A model generated the notes under the pieces. The model had not been told where the DNA came from. It worked only from the letters and a program-made list of their open reading frames with translations, and made no database searches. From RGIG1828 sp045592485 (lineage in GTDB: Bacteria > Bacillota > Clostridia > UMGS1810): a stretch of DNA of 15,562 nt. Of this stretch, positions 6,072 through 14,088 are shown piece after piece. Made by a program: the position numbers and the translations under genes. The DNA is taken from contig JAZNUS010000160.1 in assembly GCA_045592485.1 (NCBI GenBank), forward strand, positions 1 through 15,562, in the 5' to 3' direction. The stretch's first letter is position 1; each line of letters opens with the position of its first letter.

Positions 6072-9000
6072 ATGTGTTTAAAAAGGATTATTGTTTTTCT
6101 GTGTGCAATTTCCCTGATTTTGTCATCAGGATTTTCAATCGCCGCAGAAAACACAGAGGATAATGCAATTTCTGAAAATCCTGAAATTGTGTTAGACCAA
6201 CAGGAAGAACTGACAGACGATGAAGCTCTGTCAAGCGGACAAAGCGAAGATGATGAAATCATCGTTGCGGAAAATGAAGCTTCCGACGAAGAAGCCAGTC
6301 TTTTTGCGGCATCATCGTGGGTAGATGCACCTCTTCTTGTCCCCGGTGCCAAATCAGCCTTTAATCTCCCGTCGTCAGGAAGTGTGGCATGGTTCCGTAT
6401 TGATGTTGAAAATGACGATGAGGCAATAAAAATTTCATTTGACGGATTTGCTGCATCAACAAGCTACATATGCTACAGAATATATAAAGGAGCAGACCTT
6501 GAAATCAATCCAAATTCCACAAACATCTGGGACAGCGGTCATTTCAATGCTGACAGAACTCAGTCCTTTAAAACTTCCGAGGCAGGTTCTTACTATGTAA
6601 AGGTGTATACATACCGGAGTAATGATGTTGTTGAAAATGATATTAATATTTCATATACAACCGTTGCACCCGACAGCAACGAAAACAACGACACCTGGCA
6701 GAATGCAACAGAGCTTATAAGAGATGTTGACACAAGCTACACATTAAACGGTCAGAATGATGTTGACTGGTTCAAAATTTCCGTAGCCAACGATACCGAT
6801 GCAATTAAGCTTGTTATGACTAATTTTGACTACACTGTTAAGAATGTGTCATATTATCTTTACAGAGGCACAGACCTTGAAGCAGGAAAAACAAGCTACA
6901 TTGATTCCTACACCAATTTTTACACCAATATGTCAAGAAACTTCAAGGTGAACGAAGCGGGCGACTATTATGTGAAGGTTGTTATGTATAGAAGCGGTTA
7001 CGACTGGAACGAGAAAACCCTTAAAATCAGATATGAAATTGTTGACGGCGACGCTAACGAAAACAATGAGACAAAAGAAAACGCAACATATCTGACAGAC
7101 AGTGTACCCATGGAATTTACAATGACAGGTCACAACGATGTGGAATGGTTCTGCTTTGATACAACCATGGAAAACGAAACTGTTACACTCACAATTGAAG
7201 GCTTTGAAACAGATTATTCCAATCAGATAAGTGTATATTTGTATGACGAAGATACCGTAAACGAAGTATTCAGTGCTACACCAAACAGTTATTATACTAG
7301 AACCGCGTCCTTTATCAATGTCGGAACAAAGTATGTGAAAATTTCCGTATATAACGGTAAAATAGCCGAAAATCCGCTGAAAATCACTTATTCCGGAGGT
7401 ACGGGCAAAAAAGATTTTAATGAATCCAACAACACATGGCAGACAGCAACACCTCTTCAAAAGGATTCAGAACTACAGTTCAATTTACCTGCCGACACCG
7501 ATGTTGACTGGTTTGTTCTCGATGTAGACAATCCCGATGAAGCAATTGAACTTAATTTTTCGGGCTTTCAGCCATCATCAGCAGCGATACATTATGCTTT
7601 ATTCAGTGGCGAAGAATTAAATAAACACGGAAACAGCACTTCGCGTATAGACGGGTCATATGATAATTATTCATCTTACGGCTTTTCCAAGGCATTGACG
7701 AGAAGATATAAGGTAACTAATGCAGGTAAGTATTATGTTAAGGTGTATTTAACAAATTCAAAAACAAGCATTACAGAGTATCTGACATTAAATTATACAA
7801 CAATTTCACCGGATGAACACGAAAATAACGATACCTGGAAAAATGCAGCATTACTTGAAGAGAATGTTGATATGCCATACACATTACATGGTTACAACGA
7901 TGTTGACTGGTTTAAAATAAATGTAAAAAATCCTGATGAAGCAATTGAACTGAATTTCTCCGGTTTCAAGGTTGACACCAATAAAATTGCGTATTATTTA
8001 TACAGCGAAGAAGATTTTATTAAATTCGGGAATAGCGCCTCAGCTTTAGATGGGTCAAATGATAATTATTCAAGTTACGGATTTAACAAAGCTTTGACAA
8101 GACATTATAAGGTAACCAATCCCGGGAATTATTATGTAAAAGTCTATACAAGAAATACTGCAGAGACAGTCCGGGAACCTTTATCTTTAAATTACAGAAT
8201 AATTGAACCGGATGAACACGAAAATAACGATTACTGGAAAAAAGCAACAGTGTTGCAGGAGGATATTAATAAATCATTTACACTTACAGGCAGAAATGAT
8301 GTTGACTGGTTCAAAATAACAGCTAATAATGATGAAGCAATAAAGCTTACTTTTGACGGATTCGAGGCAAATGGCGGAAGAATATATTACTATCTGTATT
8401 CCGGAAAGGATTTTGAATTAAATGGTGATAATGCCTCTTATCTGGACCACTATAGTAATGGAATAAGAAATGTGTATAGCAGAAGCTACAAAATAACCGA
8501 AGCCGGAGAATACTATGTTAAAGTCGGCGTAGATGATTATAGCCAATATGGTATTTTAGAAAACCCGATTACCATAAAATACAGCATTGATTACCCCGAT
8601 TCCTATGAAAACAGCGACAGCTATGCCAATGCCATAAAGCCTGTTGCCAATCAGACTGTATATCACACATTAAATGGTCACAATGACGCAGATTATTTTG
8701 AAATAAAAGGTGTGACTGTCGGCGATACGATTAATATTCATACATCGGGCTATGGTGCAGAAAAGTTACATAAAAAAGCTTATTATGACATCTATTATTA
8801 TAATGCAGAGACCGAAGGCTATGAAGGCAAAGGCAATGGTAATATTTCGCAGGATAATCAGACAGTAAAATATGTCGCAACCGCTGACGGAACTTATTAT
8901 TTCCGCGTTGGAAGCAATGGTACAGTAACACCTTCAACAAATACAAGAACATTCAGATACACAATATCCCGTGAAAACGCACCTGTAGAAAGCATTTATC

Positions 9001-10205
9001 TCAACTACGAGTCAATCACCTTAAACGAAGGTGTAAACACAACTCTTGTTGCAAGCTTCAGCCCTGCATATGCAACAAATCAGAACCTTAAATGGACTAC
9101 AACAAATTCTGATGTTGTAAGTGTTGATTCTTATGGTAACATTTCCTGTCTTGCAACAGGTCAGGCAACAATCACAGCTGAAAGCGAGGACGGCGGATAC
9201 ACAAGCTCCTGTCTCATAACGGTCGTGCCTGCAGTAAGAGTGTCGGGAATTACTCTTGACAAGGAAGAAGCCATTGTAGCATATGAGGGAAGCATTCAGC
9301 TTAACGCAACAATCAACCCCGAAGATGCTACAAATCAGAAAATAATCTGGACAAGCTCCGATGAAGGCGTTGCAGTGGTCAACACCAAAGGTAAAGTAAC
9401 AGGCGTCGGTCATGGTGAAGCGGTAATCACTGCCACAACCGAAGACGGCGGCTTTGAAGCAAAGTGCAGTGTTCGTGTTCCCGAATATTCCACAGCGGTT
9501 AGAGCAGTATCTGTCAACACAAACGCTGCAACAATTTATCTTGGAGATGATATGCAGTTTGAAGCAGTTATCACACCTTCAAATGCAACAAACACAAATG
9601 TAACATGGAAAAGTGCCGACAGCTCAATTGTTTCCATTGATGAAAACGGTAAGGCTACAGCAAAAGCTCTTGGCACAACAACAATTACCGTAACCACCGA
9701 AGAAGGCGGCTACACCAATTCCTGCACAGTTGTTGTTGAACCTCAGCCAATCAAGGTTAAGGGAATCACTCTCAGCTCGGAAGCTCTGACACTTGCAATC
9801 CCCGGAACAAACACACTTGTAGCCACAGTTGCACCCAATGATGCAACCGATAAAACAGTAAAATGGTCCTCTTCAAATCCGGCAATTGCAACCGTAAGCT
9901 CAAGCGGTAAGGTGACTGCAGTAGGCCTCGGAACAGCAACAATTACTGCTGAAACACAAGACGGCGGCTTTAAAGCGGAATGTATTGTAACTGTAAGCAC
10001 AACAGCCCTTAAAGGTGATGTAAACTACGATGGCGATGTTGATGCCGCCGATGCTCTCATTGTACTTAAAGCCGATGTAAGATTGACAACCCTTACAACT
10101 GCTCAGAAAAAGATTGCCGATGTCAACGGTGATGGTGAAACAGATGCCGCTGATGCGATTCTGATACTCAAATACAATGCCGGTTTAATTGAATCACTGG
10201 AATAG
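6072..10205 (+). CDS. Secreted dockerin protein with PPC-like and Big_2 repeats
   Basis: This 1377-residue protein has a signal peptide (KR then a hydrophobic stretch, likely cut after SIAA near 25) and an acidic spacer (about 26-80). Seven repeats of about 120-133 residues follow (about 83-966), each with a D-V-D-W-F core (positions 104-108 degenerate, 230, 356, 477, 610, 743, 872) and an AG-x-Y-Y-V-K-V strand. They resemble bacterial pre-peptidase C-terminal (PPC) beta domains. Four Big_2 Ig-like domains follow (about 972-1053, 1055-1136, 1142-1223, 1226-1308), each with a GxATITA-type strand and an EDGGY/F turn. The C terminus (1313-1374) is a type I dockerin with two calcium loops, DVNYDGDVDAAD (1316-1327) and DVNGDGETDAAD (1350-1361). 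No catalytic domain is seen. It is the first gene of an operon with two cohesin proteins. I infer an adhesive or structural role on the cell surface. Confidence 0.88.
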   Translation: MCLKRIIVFLCAISLILSSGFSIAAENTEDNAISENPEIVLDQQEELTDDEALSSGQSEDDEIIVAENEASDEEASLFAASSWVDAPLLVPGAKSAFNLPSSGSVAWFRIDVENDDEAIKISFDGFAASTSYICYRIYKGADLEINPNSTNIWDSGHFNADRTQSFKTSEAGSYYVKVYTYRSNDVVENDINISYTTVAPDSNENNDTWQNATELIRDVDTSYTLNGQNDVDWFKISVANDTDAIKLVMTNFDYTVKNVSYYLYRGTDLEAGKTSYIDSYTNFYTNMSRNFKVNEAGDYYVKVVMYRSGYDWNEKTLKIRYEIVDGDANENNETKENATYLTDSVPMEFTMTGHNDVEWFCFDTTMENETVTLTIEGFETDYSNQISVYLYDEDTVNEVFSATPNSYYTRTASFINVGTKYVKISVYNGKIAENPLKITYSGGTGKKDFNESNNTWQTATPLQKDSELQFNLPADTDVDWFVLDVDNPDEAIELNFSGFQPSSAAIHYALFSGEELNKHGNSTSRIDGSYDNYSSYGFSKALTRRYKVTNAGKYYVKVYLTNSKTSITEYLTLNYTTISPDEHENNDTWKNAALLEENVDMPYTLHGYNDVDWFKINVKNPDEAIELNFSGFKVDTNKIAYYLYSEEDFIKFGNSASALDGSNDNYSSYGFNKALTRHYKVTNPGNYYVKVYTRNTAETVREPLSLNYRIIEPDEHENNDYWKKATVLQEDINKSFTLTGRNDVDWFKITANNDEAIKLTFDGFEANGGRIYYYLYSGKDFELNGDNASYLDHYSNGIRNVYSRSYKITEAGEYYVKVGVDDYSQYGILENPITIKYSIDYPDSYENSDSYANAIKPVANQTVYHTLNGHNDADYFEIKGVTVGDTINIHTSGYGAEKLHKKAYYDIYYYNAETEGYEGKGNGNISQDNQTVKYVATADGTYYFRVGSNGTVTPSTNTRTFRYTISRENAPVESIYLNYESITLNEGVNTTLVASFSPAYATNQNLKWTTTNSDVVSVDSYGNISCLATGQATITAESEDGGYTSSCLITVVPAVRVSGITLDKEEAIVAYEGSIQLNATINPEDATNQKIIWTSSDEGVAVVNTKGKVTGVGHGEAVITATTEDGGFEAKCSVRVPEYSTAVRAVSVNTNAATIYLGDDMQFEAVITPSNATNTNVTWKSADSSIVSIDENGKATAKALGTTTITVTTEEGGYTNSCTVVVEPQPIKVKGITLSSEALTLAIPGTNTLVATVAPNDATDKTVKWSSSNPAIATVSSSGKVTAVGLGTATITAETQDGGFKAECIVTVSTTALKGDVNYDGDVDAADALIVLKADVRLTTLTTAQKKIADVNGDGETDAADAILILKYNAGLIESLE
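6318..8969 (+). repeat. Seven tandem PPC-like coding repeats
   Basis: The conserved WF-type motifs recur every 121-133 codons. Repeats 4 and 5 are the closest pair: both carry DNYSSYGF-x-KALTR-x-YKVTN (531-550 and 664-683). Repeats 1, 3 and 7 are the most diverged. Each of repeats 2, 5, 6 and 7 starts with a D-x-x-E-N-x-D/S-x-W/Y linker after a Pro or Gly. Confidence 0.8.
8985..9995 (+). repeat. Four tandem Big_2 Ig-like coding repeats
   Basis: The unit is about 82-85 codons. Each holds a V-x-I-x-L strand, a P-x-x-A-T-N/D strand, a W-T/S/K-S/T strand, a G-x-A-T/V-I-T strand and an acidic-GGY/F turn. Such domains usually act as rigid spacers or adhesion modules in surface proteins. Confidence 0.85.
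10008..10193 (+). other. Type I dockerin module
   Basis: Two F-hand-like calcium loops have D/N/D/D at positions 1, 3, 5 and 12, each followed by a helix (ALIVLKADV and AILILKYNA). Positions 10-11 of both loops, which set partner choice in known dockerins, are Ala-Ala in both copies. This internal symmetry suits a dual binding mode. Confidence 0.88.
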
Positions 10206-10210
10206 GAGGG
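10204..10210 (+). promoter_or_regulatory. Ribosome binding site of the scaffoldin-like gene
   Basis: AGGAGGG overlaps the TAG stop (10203-10205) of the dockerin gene and lies five bases before ATG 10216. This decides that start over the in-frame ATG at 10189, which lies inside the previous gene, and suggests translational coupling. Confidence 0.8.
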
Positions 10211-10215
10211 TGTTT

Positions 10216-11763
10216 ATGCGACATATTTTTAAACTCCTAAGCATAACACTGTCTGTAGTATTGCTCGTTTCAGTATTCGCTCCATTCAACAGTTTCGCAG
10301 AGTCGGCTCCTGTGATAAAGGGAAGCTCTGTCGATGCTCAGATTGGAGAAAAAGCTGTTATTACATTTAACATATCCGATGCCGGACAGGTGTGCGGAGG
10401 AAATTTCAATATTGTATATGACAATGAATATCTGCAGGTTGTAAGCTATAAAGCAGGGTCTGTTTTTTCAGACTCTGCTCCCGTGATAAACACAAAGTAT
10501 CAGACAAACAAGGTGAGAGTTATATGGGCAGGCATCAATCCTCTGAAAAATGACGGAGATATGCTCTCTCTGGAATTTCTTGTTAAAGACAACGCCCCCT
10601 CAGGAGCTCTGAGGATAGCTGTTGAAAGTCTGAAATTATATGACTACAATTCTCAGCTTATGACATCAAATGCAGCTGATGCAGAAATTGAAGTTAAAAA
10701 CACCTATATGACTCTTACTCCCGAAAATAACGGTGAAAATATAAGTGTCAGTGTGGGTGTGTCGGGAGACACTGTTTTTCAAGGGGGCAATTACACTCTC
10801 TGCTATGATAACACGGTGCTTACACCTGTTTCAGTTGCCAAAGGAGCCCTTCTTGCAGGTACTGCCATTTCATATAACACAGACTATGCAAGCAATGCAG
10901 TAAGGGTTTCTTGGGCTGGAATTACGCCTGTAACGGAAAAAGGCGAAATCTGCAAGGTTATATTTGCCCCGAAAGATGATTTTTCAGGAAACATCTCCTT
11001 TGAGCTTAAAGATGTTAAGTTGTACGATGAAAATGAAAACCTGCTTGTTGTTCAGACCGAAAAAACCGATTTCACCATTGAAAAGCCTGAACAGAAGGCC
11101 CCACACATTACCATTGGAACAGTAACCTGTAAAGACGAAGGTGTCTTATCGGTTATCTTAAGCGAGGCTTCTATGCTTTGCGGCGGAAGCATTGAAATTA
11201 AATATGATAATGCCCGTGTAAGCATTGCAAGTGCACTGCCCGGGGAGTTGATGAACGGAAAAAATCCTGTTATTAACACACAATACGAAGCCGACACAAT
11301 CAAGCTTTCGTGGGCAAGCCCGCTTCCTGTGACCGATGGCGGAGAGCTTATGAAAATATATTTCAAGGTACAATCCGAAACAAACGGTTTTGCGGCATTT
11401 GATGTAAAAGCACAAAGCCTCTACGGTGAAAATACAAATCCGATTACTGCAGGCTATACTAACGGCGGAGTTGTAATTGAAGGCAAAAAAACATATCAGA
11501 TTCTTCTGAGTGATGTTTCTGTAGGTAATGTTACAAGCTTTACAATTCAGCTTACTTCACCGGACTCAATTTCCGGAGAGGTTATCGTTGCGGTATATAA
11601 CAGGGGAGCATCATCAATGAGCTACTTTGAAAGATTTGATGCAATTGAATCCAAAGACATTGATGTATCCACACCAAACGGTGAAACAGTCAAGGTTATG
11701 TGGTGGAATGCTGCAGGCGGTTTAAAACCTGTTGCTCCAAGTGTTACAGTGAGTGAGAAATAA
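10216..11763 (+). CDS. Scaffoldin-like protein with three cohesin-like modules
   Basis: This 515-residue secreted protein has a signal peptide (residues 1 to about 28, cut near NSFA). Three cohesin-like modules follow: about 31-161, 164-288 and 295-422. Each shows the same landmarks: a GGNF-type strand followed by YDN and a hydrophobic strand (60-74, 189-203, 322-336), an NTxY segment, an I/V-x-W-A segment (103-105, 232-234, 365-367), then a G-D/E-x-x-x-x-x-F strand. These follow the jelly-roll plan of PF00963 cohesins, which bind dockerins. The last 90 residues (426-515) form another beta-rich domain ending in KVMWWNAAGGLKPVAP, a motif type I recall from C-terminal domains of clostridial secreted proteins. 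There is no dockerin, SLH or sortase signal, so its own attachment is unexplained. It is the second gene of the operon; the next starts five bases after its stop. Confidence 0.82.
   Translation: MRHIFKLLSITLSVVLLVSVFAPFNSFAESAPVIKGSSVDAQIGEKAVITFNISDAGQVCGGNFNIVYDNEYLQVVSYKAGSVFSDSAPVINTKYQTNKVRVIWAGINPLKNDGDMLSLEFLVKDNAPSGALRIAVESLKLYDYNSQLMTSNAADAEIEVKNTYMTLTPENNGENISVSVGVSGDTVFQGGNYTLCYDNTVLTPVSVAKGALLAGTAISYNTDYASNAVRVSWAGITPVTEKGEICKVIFAPKDDFSGNISFELKDVKLYDENENLLVVQTEKTDFTIEKPEQKAPHITIGTVTCKDEGVLSVILSEASMLCGGSIEIKYDNARVSIASALPGELMNGKNPVINTQYEADTIKLSWASPLPVTDGGELMKIYFKVQSETNGFAAFDVKAQSLYGENTNPITAGYTNGGVVIEGKKTYQILLSDVSVGNVTSFTIQLTSPDSISGEVIVAVYNRGASSMSYFERFDAIESKDIDVSTPNGETVKVMWWNAAGGLKPVAPSVTVSEK
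10306..11481 (+). repeat. Three cohesin-like coding modules
   Basis: The modules span 10306-10698, 10705-11079 and 11098-11481. Their core motifs are CGGNFNIVYDN, QGGNYTLCYDN and CGGSIEIKYDN, followed by VIWAGINP, VSWAGITP and LSWASPLP. They are related but clearly diverged. The fourth copy, in the next gene (CGGNFYISYDN, LSWAGIQE), is as close to them as they are to one another. Confidence 0.78.
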
Positions 11764-11768
11764 ATACT

Positions 11769-12911
11769 ATGAAAAAAATACTGATATCCTTAATTTTAAT
11801 TTTAACTGTTGCAAGTACAGTATGTCTTGCATCCGACAGTGTAACGGTCTCATTGATACAGGCAGAGGTGCAAACCGATGATATTTGTATTGATGTGCAC
11901 ATTTCCCAAGACAGCAAAGCCTGTGGAGGTAATTTTTATATTTCCTATGACAATGGTGTTTTAAAGCCTGTGAAGTATGAAGTTAACAATGAATTTACAG
12001 GCGGTATGGTTGCGGTAAATCTAAACTATGATGACGATACACTGAAATTGTCGTGGGCAGGGATTCAGGAAGTGTCTTCCGAAGGTTCAATTTGTAAGGT
12101 GTTTTTTTCACCTGTTTCCGACAAAAGCTTTTCAACTTCCCTTGACATAACGAAATGCAAGCTTATCGGCTTAGACGATAAAGAAATTCCTGTAGAGGTT
12201 AAAGGTGCTGAAATAACAAAAACCACAAAAACTGGAACTTCATCTTCCGGGTCCGGAAGCACTTCAGGCAAGGTGAGCAGCAACACAAGCGGAAACTCAT
12301 CATCTTCCGGAAGCACTTTGCAAGCCGGAGATGTTAAAGAAGATGAAAAAACATCTCCTGTATTTTCTGATGTAAAAGACACAGACTGGTTTGCAGACAG
12401 TGTCCGTTATGTGATTGAAAACAACCTTATGAACGGAATTGACAAAGAGCGTTTTGCACCCGATGCCCCGGTTACACGGGCTATGGTTGTAACAGTTTTG
12501 CATCGTCAGAACGGCGCACCCGAAGTGGTGGAAGCAGTGTCTTTTAAAGATACAGAGAAAAATGCTTATTATTCAGATGCTGTTGCGTGGGCAAAAGAAT
12601 CCGGCATTGTCAACGGTGTGTCTGAAACCCTTTTTGCACCCAATGAAAATGTTACGAGGGAGCAATTTGCCGCGATAATTCACAGATTTGCAAATTACAT
12701 CGGATATGATACGAATGTTTCCGACAGTATAGATTTACTTTTCTATGATGATTTTCAGTCTGTTTCGGAATATGCACTCTTGCCGATGAAATATGCCGTT
12801 TCTAAGAGATTTATCAAAGGCAAGACAGCATCAACACTCAATCCTGCCGATAATGTAACAAGAGCAGAAATGTCTGCAATTTTGCAGCGCTTTATTGAAG
12901 CAGAGAAATAA
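11769..12911 (+). CDS. SLH-anchored cohesin protein
   Basis: This 380-residue protein has a signal peptide (1 to about 21), one cohesin-like module (about 24-150, with CGGNFYISYDN at 52-62 and KLSWAGI at 93-99), and a low-complexity Ser/Gly/Thr linker (about 151-196). Three S-layer homology domains end the protein (about 198-245, 257-308 and 322-378) with motifs TRAM (236-239), TREQ (296-299) and TRAE (364-367). SLH triplets bind pyruvylated secondary cell-wall polymer, so it should hold a cohesin at the surface and tether the dockerin protein encoded by the first gene. The start lies five bases after the previous stop without a clear ribosome site, so translation is probably coupled. The Cys at 19 does not sit in a good lipobox. 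Confidence 0.85.
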   Translation: MKKILISLILILTVASTVCLASDSVTVSLIQAEVQTDDICIDVHISQDSKACGGNFYISYDNGVLKPVKYEVNNEFTGGMVAVNLNYDDDTLKLSWAGIQEVSSEGSICKVFFSPVSDKSFSTSLDITKCKLIGLDDKEIPVEVKGAEITKTTKTGTSSSGSGSTSGKVSSNTSGNSSSSGSTLQAGDVKEDEKTSPVFSDVKDTDWFADSVRYVIENNLMNGIDKERFAPDAPVTRAMVVTVLHRQNGAPEVVEAVSFKDTEKNAYYSDAVAWAKESGIVNGVSETLFAPNENVTREQFAAIIHRFANYIGYDTNVSDSIDLLFYDDFQSVSEYALLPMKYAVSKRFIKGKTASTLNPADNVTRAEMSAILQRFIEAEK

Positions 12912-12930
12912 TATTTAAGCCGTAACTACA

Positions 12931-12986
12931 AGAGCATGCCTCAAACAAGTGAATTTCACTTTTGAAGCATGCTCTTTTTCTTTTTC
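12931..12986 (+). terminator. Strong intrinsic terminator of the cohesin-dockerin operon
   Basis: AGAGCATGC (12931-12939) pairs with GCATGCTCT (12967-12975). The inner parts TCAAA/TTTGA and AAGTGA/TCACTT extend the stem to almost its full length around a 3-base loop. A T-rich tract follows (12973-12986). On the minus strand it lacks a good T-run, so it mainly serves the plus-strand operon. Confidence 0.9.
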
Positions 12987-12990
12987 AATA

Positions 12991-13974
12991 TTATTCTGTT
13001 GTAAAATCCTTTTTGGCATAATCTCCCGGTGTCTGACCGGTTATTTTTTTAAAAAGTCTTATGAAATAGGGATAATTGTTAAATCCCGAAGAATAACAAG
13101 CTTCTGTCACGGTGTAGCCTTTTTTTAACAGAAATTTTGCGTGGTGTATTTTCCTTTGATTAACAAATTCGATTGGTGTAGAATTAATCTGTTTTTTAAA
13201 AATTCTGCAAAGATATGAACTGCTCACATGGCAATGCTTTGCGACATCGCCTATTCCTGTTATGGTGAGATAATTTGACGAAATGTAGTCCATGGCTTTG
13301 TGGAGTGAATGAGTAATTATCTGACTGTCTCGAAGCTCGCTCTTGTTGGAAATCATATGGCAAATGTATGATGAAAGCTGGATAAGATGGGACCAGATAA
13401 GGAACTGGTCGTGCGGCTGCTTTTTTTCAATAGTTCTTAAAATTTTTTTAAGAATATGAAAAATTCCCATAGCGGCATCTTGTGTGGGGGATATGATGCT
13501 GCGACTGTCTTTTGAGTAAAACATTTCGTGAAAGGGGGATTCATTTCCCACAAGCTGAAAAAATTCTTTGGGAAAATTGATTTCGTAGTAATCTATTCTG
13601 TCTGTAGCAAAAAATATCGGCTGATATATATCTCCGCTTTTGATAAGGACAACACTTCCGAATTGAGGAATATACACATTGTTGTTAATCATCATTCTTG
13701 TATTGTGCTGTGCTATAATGTAAACTCTGCAATATGATGGCTTTATCATAGGCGGAGTTGAAAATGTTTTTGCATTGTCAAAGGTGCGGTCGTAATGACG
13801 AAAAACTATAGGTTGATTTGCACCGATGCTGTAGGAATAGATTTTTATTCTTTCCGGTGCAAAGGCTATGTCGTCAGGATCATCAAAGGAATCAATTACA
13901 TTCCGGTATGGTTCTTCAGTAATCAGGTCATTGACTTTCGCATCGGAATCCTTTGTTATTTTGTCAAGATACAT
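12991..13974 (-). CDS. AraC-family transcriptional regulator
   Basis: This 327-residue protein has an N-terminal cupin-like sensor (about 40-150; strands such as SVVLIKSGDIYQPIFF, 107-122) and a C-terminal AraC-type DNA-binding domain with two helix-turn-helix units (about 240-262, ITGIGDVAKHCHVSSSYLCR, and 287-312). The family signature GFNNYPYFIRLFKKITGQTP occupies 297-316. Members usually sense a sugar or related ligand and activate nearby genes. It is divergent from the AGE-family epimerase gene, which is its likely target, and two direct repeats lie in the shared intergenic region. AAGGCGGTG precedes the ATG as ribosome site. The ligand cannot be inferred beyond a probable carbohydrate. 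Confidence 0.9.
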   Translation of the reverse strand: MYLDKITKDSDAKVNDLITEEPYRNVIDSFDDPDDIAFAPERIKIYSYSIGANQPIVFRHYDRTFDNAKTFSTPPMIKPSYCRVYIIAQHNTRMMINNNVYIPQFGSVVLIKSGDIYQPIFFATDRIDYYEINFPKEFFQLVGNESPFHEMFYSKDSRSIISPTQDAAMGIFHILKKILRTIEKKQPHDQFLIWSHLIQLSSYICHMISNKSELRDSQIITHSLHKAMDYISSNYLTITGIGDVAKHCHVSSSYLCRIFKKQINSTPIEFVNQRKIHHAKFLLKKGYTVTEACYSSGFNNYPYFIRLFKKITGQTPGDYAKKDFTTE

Positions 13975-13997
13975 AAATACACCGCCTTTCTGTTTTT

Positions 13998-14026
13998 ATT
14001 TTAATTTATAGCGAGATATTGGTCAA
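13998..14026 (-). promoter_or_regulatory. Possible promoter of the araC-family gene
   Basis: On the minus strand TTGACC (14026-14021) and TAAAAT (14003-13998) are separated by 17 bp, about 24 bases before the ATG at 13974. The -35 box is one base off consensus and the -10 box is also one off. The resulting leader would be short (about 17 bases) but includes the ribosome site. Confidence 0.5.
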
Positions 14027-14041
14027 GCATAATTTCATTAT

Positions 14042-14071
14042 TTTGTTCAATATAGTGCAGTTTGTTCAGTA
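14042..14071 (+). promoter_or_regulatory. Direct-repeat operator candidate for the AraC-type regulator
   Basis: TTTGTTCAATA (14042-14052) and TTTGTTCAGTA (14061-14071) match at 10 of 11 positions. Their starts are 19 bp apart, close to two helical turns. They lie just upstream of the -35 box of the epimerase promoter (14089), the usual place for activation by AraC-family proteins that bind two direct half-sites. Confidence 0.5.
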
Positions 14072-14088
14072 AATGTGTAAATTTATGT

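Noticed and set aside
6933..9413. Several antisense frames of 70-175 codons inside the dockerin gene
   Set aside because: They are Cys-rich shadow frames without ribosome sites, created by the biased codons of the real gene.
6318..9995. CRISPR-like or satellite repeat array
   Set aside because: The periodicity is of protein domains (about 250-400 bp units with diverged DNA), not short identical repeats with spacers.
10189..10215. Upstream start for the scaffoldin-like protein
   Set aside because: It lies inside the dockerin gene, and the strong AGGAGGG site is placed for ATG 10216, which also gives a normal signal peptide.
11769..11830. Lipoprotein signal in the SLH protein (Cys19)
   Set aside because: The residues before the Cys (STV) do not make a proper lipobox, and SLH domains already explain anchoring.
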